A DNA stretch of 64,000 nt from CAYMZZ01 sp964395095 (lineage in GTDB: Bacteria; Bacteroidota; Bacteroidia; Chitinophagales; Chitinophagaceae): assembly GCA_964395095.1 (NCBI GenBank), contig CAYMZZ010000005.1, positions 1-64,000 on the forward strand, in the 5' to 3' direction. Position numbers and translations under genes: made by a program. The notes under the pieces are model-generated. The model worked only from the letters and a program-made list of their open reading frames with translations, had not been told where the DNA came from and did no database searches. This document shows positions 58,118-64,000 of the stretch, one piece after another. The first letter of the stretch is position 1, and the number at the start of each line of letters is the position of its first letter.

Positions 58118-59032
58118 CCCTTTGAGGGAATTCCCCAGGTATCCTCCTAACTCCATCAGCCAGGCAATGCCCAGATGCACCAGCAGCCCCCCGTAGATCT
58201 GGCGACTATGATAGGAAACCACTCCCAGCAAAAGGCCTCCGAAGAAGGAGCTAATACATTCTCCCAATGGCTTTCCAAAATGGATGGAACAATAGAAACA
58301 GGCCATGGGTAAAATGCTGTCTTTCCCCAACCATTTAGCAAATCCAATTACAAGAAATCCACGGAAAAAAACTTCAATGGAAAGAAAATCGGAACCATAC
58401 CCCAATTCAAAAAGCAGGGAATACCAGTAAGCAGGTTCCGCGGAATCGGGAAGGGGCCAAACCTGCTGCAGTTTGGGGTAGGTTTCCAGGAAGTCGGCCT
58501 GTGTGGAAGCGAGCGCGATAAGCGGTGTCATCAACAACAACATCATCAGGTAAGGTTTCCAGTTAAAACCCGCTTTTCGCAATCCGAGCATTTCGGCCGG
58601 CCGGCCTATGCTGCGGGTGAGTATCCATAATACAGTCATCAACAAAAGAACGCGCAAAGGCCAGTACAACACCTTATTCCAATACAGGTTCCAGTCCGGG
58701 TCTTCCGAGAGGGGTAAATAACTATCCAAACCTACTTTCAGGGCAAACCAAAGAGGAGACAGCCAAAGAAGGAGATGAATGCCCGGCTTCATGGGCTTTT
58801 TGTAAAGCGCCAGGTGCAGCCACAATACCGGCCAGAAAGCGAGCGCATATACCATGGCCGGGGAATAATAGGCGGAAAGGGCATGGTCGGGCCAGAGATA
58901 ATAAATGCGTGCTTCCAGGTCCCAGGAATAATTCAAATAAATCAAAATGGCTATCCAAAGGGCTGAAATGGCCAGTAGTTTCCTGTTTATTTCTTTGAAA
59001 TATAAGCGGATATAGCCTATCAACTGTATCAT
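58115..59032 (-). CDS. CPBP-family intramembrane metalloprotease-like protein
   Basis: 305 residues with about eight membrane segments. The CPBP (Abi/Rce1-like) motifs lie near the C-terminus: IEVFFRGFLVIGF (motif 1, usually EExxxR; here the first Glu is Ile), FYCSIHFGKPLGE (motif 2, FxxxxHF) and YGGLLVHLGIAW (motif 3 with His). Motif 1 has lost one of two glutamates, so full protease activity is uncertain. Possible roles range from prenyl-protein-type processing to bacteriocin self-protection. No partner is adjacent. Confidence 0.85.
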   Translation of the reverse strand: MIQLIGYIRLYFKEINRKLLAISALWIAILIYLNYSWDLEARIYYLWPDHALSAYYSPAMVYALAFWPVLWLHLALYKKPMKPGIHLLLWLSPLWFALKVGLDSYLPLSEDPDWNLYWNKVLYWPLRVLLLMTVLWILTRSIGRPAEMLGLRKAGFNWKPYLMMLLLMTPLIALASTQADFLETYPKLQQVWPLPDSAEPAYWYSLLFELGYGSDFLSIEVFFRGFLVIGFAKWLGKDSILPMACFYCSIHFGKPLGECISSFFGGLLLGVVSYHSRQIYGGLLVHLGIAWLMELGGYLGNSLKG

Positions 59033-59133
59033 CGGCGGGGTTGCATCATTTTTTTTAAAGTGCCGTTAAACTTCCGGTTTCCTGGCGCATCCAAGATAGC
59101 GTTATTCACTTCCTTAACCCTAAAAGTATAGCC

Positions 59134-60030
59134 ATGAAATTTTTAAGCATTCACCGAATCAAAGCAGCCCTGACGATGCTTTTTGCCGCAGCCCTGCTTT
59201 ATTCCTGTCAGAAATCAAACAACCCTGAGCCCGAGCCACTCACGGAAGAAGAAAGCACACAATTCTCCTCTGAAGCCATGGAGGCCGATGCCAGTTACGA
59301 TGATATTCAGGACGTAGCCATGACAGCCGCTGGTGAGGAGGAACTGGAAGCGCAGGGCCGGGGCAACGACGGTGTGCGTGTGTATGTGTTCGCTTATCTG
59401 CGCTTACGTATTGGTCAATGCGCCAATATCTCCGTTTCCCCGGACGATGGCACTTATCCCAAAACGGTTACCATTGATTTTGGAAATGGCTGCCGTGGTG
59501 CCGATGGAAAATGGCGCAAAGGAAAGATTGTATTGCACTATACCGGTCCCATTCGCCAATCGGGTTCTGTACTTACCATTACGCTGGTAGATTTTCAACT
59601 GAACCGTGCGAAAATTGAGGGCACTAAAGTAATTACGAATATGAGTGCCGGCGTCAATATTCAATACACCGTTCAGGTAACGGATGGCAAAGTCACTCTC
59701 CCCAATGCAAGAGGCTATGCCTACGAAAAACTGAAATACGTGAAGCAAGTGGCCGGTGGCGCAACTGACGAACTGCGTGATGATGTGTACGAAATTGAAG
59801 GCCGCTCCGAAACCAGCTTTAACAGTGGTGTGAAGGTAGTGCTGAATACGGAAGACGCGCTGGTGAAAAAACTGGCCTGTCCCTGGGTAAGTGACGGCAG
59901 CCTGAAAATAAAGATTAATGAAAATATATTGTTCCTCAACTATGGCTTTCCCAACAACGGCGATTGCGATAATAAAGCGATGTTGAGCTGGAATGGCGGA
60001 CAGGGGCAACTAATCATCAACCTGCCTTAA
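59134..60030 (+). CDS. Lipoprotein of unknown function
   Basis: 298 residues. Lipobox ALLYSCQK near residue 26 shows a lipoprotein, probably at the outer membrane. An acidic linker (EPEPLTEEESTQFSSEAMEAD, in part) follows, then a beta-rich domain (about 100-298) with TVTIDFGNGCRGADGKWRKG and WVSDGSLKIKINEN. Similar 'DYGxGC' domains occur in many Bacteroidota lipoproteins of unknown role. Sugar or metal binding cannot be judged. Confidence 0.78.
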   Translation: MKFLSIHRIKAALTMLFAAALLYSCQKSNNPEPEPLTEEESTQFSSEAMEADASYDDIQDVAMTAAGEEELEAQGRGNDGVRVYVFAYLRLRIGQCANISVSPDDGTYPKTVTIDFGNGCRGADGKWRKGKIVLHYTGPIRQSGSVLTITLVDFQLNRAKIEGTKVITNMSAGVNIQYTVQVTDGKVTLPNARGYAYEKLKYVKQVAGGATDELRDDVYEIEGRSETSFNSGVKVVLNTEDALVKKLACPWVSDGSLKIKINENILFLNYGFPNNGDCDNKAMLSWNGGQGQLIINLP

Positions 60031-60046
60031 AGCAGATCATATTCTT

Positions 60047-60054
60047 TAGCTTTG
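60047..60054 (+). promoter_or_regulatory. -7 box of the phytase-like gene
   Basis: TAGCTTTG, exact TAnnTTTG, ends four bases before the ATG at 60059. Leaderless mRNA expected, same CCGC spacer as pyrE. Confidence 0.75.
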
Positions 60055-60058
60055 CCGC

Positions 60059-61189
60059 ATGCGAAAAATTATCTTTTTCCATGCGGCATTTTTGTGTGGA
60101 TTATCGTTATTGAGTTCATGCGGCTGGGTGGGTAGGCTGGGCAAGCTTCGTCCGGTTAGTTTGAAGTATCATGATCAATACCGGATTCCCGCCGACCAAC
60201 AATTTGCACAGACTGCGGTGAGGGGGCTTTCCGGTATAGATTACAATTCCATTACAGGAGAGTATTATATTATTTCCGATGACCGGTCGCAACAACAGCC
60301 TGCTCGTTACTATACCGCCAATATCCTACTGAAGGGATATGCGATTGATACGGTTCTTTTTAATCGGGTAGATAGTTTGCGAACAGACAATGGCACCCTC
60401 TTTCCGGCGCGTACGGCGGATCCTGAAGCGATTCGCTTTGATGGCCTTTCCGGTTTTTTAGCCTGGAGCAGTGAGGGGGAGCGTGTGGTGCAGCCGGGCA
60501 GGGAAATACTACAGCAGCCCTTTATTCGCCTGATGAATAAGCGGGGAATGGTGCTCGACAGCCTTCGGGTGCCGGAGCGGTTCCGGTATCAGGCTTTTGA
60601 AAAGGGGGCGCGCAACAATGGCAGCCTCGAAGCCATGAGTTATACCCCTGATTACCGGCAACTCTGGCTTTGCATGGAGGAACCGCTTTATGAAGATGGA
60701 CCGCGCCTTGATACCGCCAACAACAACAGCTATCTTCGGCTTTTTGGAATCGACCGATTTACGGGCAAACAGGTGGGTGAGTTTGCCTATCGGGCCGAAA
60801 AAGTGGCATTTGCGCCTTCTCCTGCAGATGCATACCGGATTAATGGAGTGTCGGAAATTCTTTTTCTCGATAGCAACCGCTTTCTCGTGATGGAACGTTC
60901 TTTCAGTACCGGCCGGCGAAGTTGTACGGTTCGGATTTTCCTGGCCAGCTTTGCCGGGGCCACGGATATCAGCGGCATGGAGTCCTTAGCACTACAAAAA
61001 GATATTCAACCGGTTTCCAAAAAATTATTGTTCGACTTTAATGTATTGAATCGTCATATCGATAACCTGGAAGGCATGTGCTGGGGGCCAGTATTGCCCA
61101 ATGGCCATCGCTCCCTCCTGATTATTTCGGATGATAATTTTTCGGACCGGCAGGAAACACAGCTCTTTTTGCTGGAGTTGATCCAATAG
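60059..61189 (+). CDS. Esterase-like phytase-family lipoprotein
   Basis: 376 residues. Lipobox LLSSCGW near residue 20. The rest is a beta-propeller-like domain of the 'esterase-like activity of phytase' family: VRGLSGIDYNSITGEYYIISDDRS, DPEAIRFDG, NGSLEAMSYTPDYRQLWLCMEE and NLEGMCWGP (in pieces). Acidic loop residues could bind calcium and phosphate esters. Substrate is unknown. 28 bp after the lipoprotein gene but with its own promoter box. Confidence 0.85.
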   Translation: MRKIIFFHAAFLCGLSLLSSCGWVGRLGKLRPVSLKYHDQYRIPADQQFAQTAVRGLSGIDYNSITGEYYIISDDRSQQQPARYYTANILLKGYAIDTVLFNRVDSLRTDNGTLFPARTADPEAIRFDGLSGFLAWSSEGERVVQPGREILQQPFIRLMNKRGMVLDSLRVPERFRYQAFEKGARNNGSLEAMSYTPDYRQLWLCMEEPLYEDGPRLDTANNNSYLRLFGIDRFTGKQVGEFAYRAEKVAFAPSPADAYRINGVSEILFLDSNRFLVMERSFSTGRRSCTVRIFLASFAGATDISGMESLALQKDIQPVSKKLLFDFNVLNRHIDNLEGMCWGPVLPNGHRSLLIISDDNFSDRQETQLFLLELIQ

Positions 61190-61272
61190 TCGCCTTCTCG
61201 TTCATCACAAAGACGAGGAATTTGTGGCATAAATCAATTCTGTTTTCTATATTCACTGCATTAAGCACTACT

Positions 61273-63720
61273 ATGCGAATTGTTCCATTCCTGATCAGCG
61301 CGCTGCTGACAACGGCGTTGGTATATGCCCTGAATAGAAGCTGGGGTAGCGTACCCCCCCTTGGTAAATTCATGAGTCCGCAGCAGGGTTTTTGGCGTAA
61401 TGCCGAGCCGGTGGATTTTGATTTTGGGGGTGAGATGTCGTTTAAAGCATTAAAGGGAGAGGTGAATATTTATTTCGACGAGCGGCTGGTACCGCACGTG
61501 TTTGCCGAAAATGATGAAGACCTGTATTTTGCTCAGGGTTATCTGCATGCCCGCTTCCGCCTTTTCCAAATGGATCTGCAGACCCGGGCGGCGGAAGGAA
61601 GGGCCAGCGAAATCGCCGGTCCGGTCGCCGTCAATTACGATAAAGAACAAAGAAGGCTGGGCATGCGCTATGCGGCGGAGCAGGCATTGCAGGAGATGGA
61701 AAAAGATCCGCAGTCGCAAGCCGCCTATACCGCCTATACCGCGGGCATTAATGCCTACATCAGTTCGCTTACCGAGAGCAGCCTGCCGCTTGAATACAAG
61801 CTGCTCGACTTTCAACCGGAGCCCTGGAGTAATCTCCGCACAGCCCTGCTGCTGAAGATGATGGCCAAGATGTTGTCGTCGGGAACTGAGTCGGATTTGC
61901 AGCAAACTATCGCCCGCTCACTTTTTACGCCTGAGCAATTGGCCCAGATCTATCCCAAAGCCCATGACTCCCTGAAGCCCATCATACCGAAGGGCACGCC
62001 TTTTCAGGCGCCGGGCTTTTTGCCCTCTGCTCCGGCTGATGCGGATTCAGCTTATTTCCGTTCACATGAAGCTATCGGGGCTTTGGAGAAGGACCGGCCT
62101 GATCCGGGCAACGGCAGCAATAACTGGGTAGTATCGGGCTCGCGTACACAGTCCGGCTCGCCCATCCTGGCCAATGATCCCCACCTGGAACTCTCCCTGC
62201 CTTCTATCTGGTTCGAAATGCAATTGCAGGTGCCGGGTAGTAATGCTTATGGAGTTAGCCTGCCGGGCAGTCCTTTCATAATTATCGGTTTCAATGATAG
62301 CATTGCCTGGGGCGTTACCAATGCGGGCAGAGATGTAAAGGATTATTTTGAGATCCGTTTTAAGGACAATACCCGCAAGGAATACTGGTACAATGGGGAA
62401 TGGAAATCCACGATACCCCGTGTGGAGGAAATAAAAGTGAAGGGGCAGGGACCGGTGTACGATACAGTTGCTTATACCATTTTCGGGCCCGTTCAGTTCG
62501 ACAACAGTTTTCAATTGGAAGGGAAGGAAGGCAGCAGCCTGGCGGTACGCTGGATAGCCCATGAGCCCAGCAATGAGGGCCGCACATTTTACCGATTGAA
62601 CCGGGCCGGCAATTATGCTGACTACGTGGAAGCCATCAGCAGTTTTCAATGTCCGGCGCAGAATTTTGTTTTTGCTTCCAAAACGGGCGATATAGCCATC
62701 TGGCAACAGGGAAAGTTTCCCGCGCGCTGGGAAGGGCAGGGGCTTTATCCCATGCCGGGTATCGATTCAAGCTATAACTGGCAGGGGTATATTCCGCAGG
62801 CAGAAAATCCGCATGTCCTGAACCCGGCCCGGGGTTTCCTGGAAAGCGCAAATCAGCGCCCGGTCGATAGCAGCTATCCCTATTTTATTCCCGGTGGCTA
62901 TATTTCCCCGCGGGGCATGGCCATTGAAAAATTTCTCGACGGCATGCAGGGAGCAACCGTACAGGATATGCAAAGACTACAGAACAATTATTACAATATT
63001 CAGGCTGAGTTGTTGCGGCCGACATTGGTAAAATACATTGATCGGGCAAGCCTTGATGCGAAAGCGGCGGAATACCTGGCTGCAGTGGAAGGTTGGGACC
63101 TGGAAGCCAGTCCGGCTTCGATTGGTCAAACCGTATTCCAGGCATGGTGGGACAGTCTCGATCGTGCTATCTGGATAGACGATCTGATGGCAGGTGTGCA
63201 ATCCGCCTCCTGGCCCGAGGACCAGACCACCATAGAATGGTTGCTTCGCGATAGCACGGCTATGCGCTATCTGGATGATCGAACTACCGAAGCCGTGGAG
63301 TCGCTGACCGACCAGGTTACTCAGGCCCTGCTAAAAGCTACCGTGCATTTGAAGGAACTCGAAAAAGAAGGGCGGCTGGAATGGGCAAAGTCGAAAAGAC
63401 CCACCATATATCATTTACTCAAGCAAAACCTGCTGCCTTTTGCCAGGCAGGACCTTCCTGTTGGCGGCAACGGCAATATCATCAATGCGATGAAGCATAG
63501 CCACGGCCCCAGTTGGCGCATGATCGCACACATGAGCCCGATTACCGAGGCCTATGGGGTATATCCGGGCGGGCAGCAGGGGAATCCCGGCAGCCGCTTC
63601 TATGACAATTTTATAGACACCTGGGTCAAAGGCGAGTATTATCCTCTGTGGGTGATGAAAAAGTCGGATGCGATAGACCGAAAAGTGAGATGGACGCTGA
63701 CTATGCGTGCAGGGGAATAA
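61273..63720 (+). CDS. Penicillin acylase family protein (Ntn hydrolase)
   Basis: 815 residues. An N-terminal hydrophobic segment (MRIVPFLISALLTTALVYAL) leads to the periplasm. The alpha-subunit part runs to about residue 281. The autocatalytic cleavage site and new N-terminal nucleophile are Gly281-Ser282 in GNGSNNWVVSG, followed by ANDPHLELSLPSIWFEMQLQ. The beta subunit follows, with PGSPFIIIGFND and WLxxLLR-type helices. Family members hydrolyse amides such as beta-lactam side chains, acyl-homoserine lactones or cyclic imides. Substrate is unknown. Start: ATG at 61273; an in-frame TTG at 61222 is less likely. Confidence 0.93.
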   Translation: MRIVPFLISALLTTALVYALNRSWGSVPPLGKFMSPQQGFWRNAEPVDFDFGGEMSFKALKGEVNIYFDERLVPHVFAENDEDLYFAQGYLHARFRLFQMDLQTRAAEGRASEIAGPVAVNYDKEQRRLGMRYAAEQALQEMEKDPQSQAAYTAYTAGINAYISSLTESSLPLEYKLLDFQPEPWSNLRTALLLKMMAKMLSSGTESDLQQTIARSLFTPEQLAQIYPKAHDSLKPIIPKGTPFQAPGFLPSAPADADSAYFRSHEAIGALEKDRPDPGNGSNNWVVSGSRTQSGSPILANDPHLELSLPSIWFEMQLQVPGSNAYGVSLPGSPFIIIGFNDSIAWGVTNAGRDVKDYFEIRFKDNTRKEYWYNGEWKSTIPRVEEIKVKGQGPVYDTVAYTIFGPVQFDNSFQLEGKEGSSLAVRWIAHEPSNEGRTFYRLNRAGNYADYVEAISSFQCPAQNFVFASKTGDIAIWQQGKFPARWEGQGLYPMPGIDSSYNWQGYIPQAENPHVLNPARGFLESANQRPVDSSYPYFIPGGYISPRGMAIEKFLDGMQGATVQDMQRLQNNYYNIQAELLRPTLVKYIDRASLDAKAAEYLAAVEGWDLEASPASIGQTVFQAWWDSLDRAIWIDDLMAGVQSASWPEDQTTIEWLLRDSTAMRYLDDRTTEAVESLTDQVTQALLKATVHLKELEKEGRLEWAKSKRPTIYHLLKQNLLPFARQDLPVGGNGNIINAMKHSHGPSWRMIAHMSPITEAYGVYPGGQQGNPGSRFYDNFIDTWVKGEYYPLWVMKKSDAIDRKVRWTLTMRAGE

Positions 63721-63749
63721 TTCAACAAAAAAAGATTAATAGCATCAAC

Positions 63750-64000
63750 ATGAAATTTATAGTTGCTACCTTATTGACCGCTTTCCTGGCCTTCTTTGCA
63801 GGATTGTATCTGCCCTGGTGGAGCCTGGTGATTGCCGCCTTTATTGCCGGATGGCTGGTTTATCAGTCTGCATGGCGTAGTTTCCTGGCCGGGTTTCTGG
63901 GCCTTTTTCTCTTGTGGTCTTTCCTGGCCTGGTGGAGCGATTCGGCCAATGAAAGCATTCTTTCCACACGCATTTCCCAATTATTACCCGGGCCCGACAA
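63750..64000 (+). CDS. Membrane protein, truncated by the window edge
   Basis: Open from ATG 63750 to the end of the window (at least 83 residues). Three hydrophobic stretches: FIVATLLTAFLAFFAGLYL, WSLVIAAFIAGWLVY and FLAGFLGLFLLWSFLAWW. A short polar part follows (SDSANESILSTRISQLLPG). 29 bp after the acylase gene and probably co-transcribed. The family is not recognisable from this part. Confidence 0.75.
   Translation, partial: MKFIVATLLTAFLAFFAGLYLPWWSLVIAAFIAGWLVYQSAWRSFLAGFLGLFLLWSFLAWWSDSANESILSTRISQLLPGPD

Overview
The window looks like chromosomal DNA of a Bacteroidota bacterium, most probably of the Chitinophagaceae. The signs are: type IX secretion (T9SS) C-terminal sorting domains of both kinds with a PorP/SprF-like partner; a short primary sigma factor without region 1.1; promoter boxes of the Bacteroidota form TAnnTTTG, often touching the start codon; an ATP-type PfkA next to pyruvate kinase; DUF3822, DUF1684 and DUF4260 proteins; and a prfB with the programmed frameshift. 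The genus call is inference. No phage, insertion sequence, tRNA, rRNA operon or CRISPR array was found.

Layout. 0.1-2.6 kb (minus): pfkA-pyk. 3-6.3 kb (plus): a prolyl oligopeptidase and an RmlD-like reductase. 6.3-10.3 kb (minus): a DUF1684 protein, a CtlX-like citrulline hydrolase with an arginine deiminase-like enzyme, and a tandem universal stress protein. 10.6-16.4 kb: a GAF sensor with a degraded kinase module, DUF4260, a Crp/Fnr regulator and a large repeat-built T9SS cargo. 16.5-19.8 kb: prfB, a four-helix-bundle protein and pruA. 20-22.3 kb: three outer-membrane beta-barrel genes, each with its own terminator. 22.3-23 kb: a palindromic repeat cluster holding a 100-N assembly gap. 23.2-26.9 kb: a lectin/GEVED T9SS cargo. 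27-31.5 kb: pyrR, pyrB, coaD, a thioesterase, a Nudix hydrolase, pyrE and a small metal-binding-like protein. 32.7-38.1 kb: a type-B T9SS adhesin-like protein plus its PorP-like partner. 38.2-40.4 kb: an M56 peptidase/BlaI pair. 40.6-46.4 kb: small exported proteins, hsp20, bacilliredoxin, lgt and rpoD. 46.6-54.1 kb: trxB, folB, DUF3822, rsmD, 5-FTHF cyclo-ligase, lpxK, rnr and a polyprenyl synthase, tightly packed. 54.1-64 kb: transport, a Smr-domain protein, RNase P RNA, CPBP, lipoproteins, a penicillin acylase and a truncated membrane gene.

Working together. The arginine deiminase-like enzyme and CtlX would turn arginine into ornithine without carbamoyl phosphate, and PruA about 9 kb away is the last step from ornithine-derived pyrroline-5-carboxylate to glutamate. 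pyrR, pyrB and pyrE serve UMP synthesis. The adhesin-like protein and PorP form a SprB/SprF-like pair. RpoD is the factor expected to read the TAnnTTTG boxes.

The most unusual structure is not a gene. Intergenic regions repeatedly carry arrays of degenerate 7-nt words (mostly TAAG/TGAG/TAGG plus three variable bases) in strict 7-nt register. Six of them occur as inverted pairs with one fixed polarity. Several start exactly at a gene's stop codon or end at a start codon. Because 7 is 1 modulo 3, a stop triplet in each word cycles through all three reading frames. Related arrays use other words (TCACGNN, ACGTANN, TTTANNG and two octamers). I know of no described function for them.
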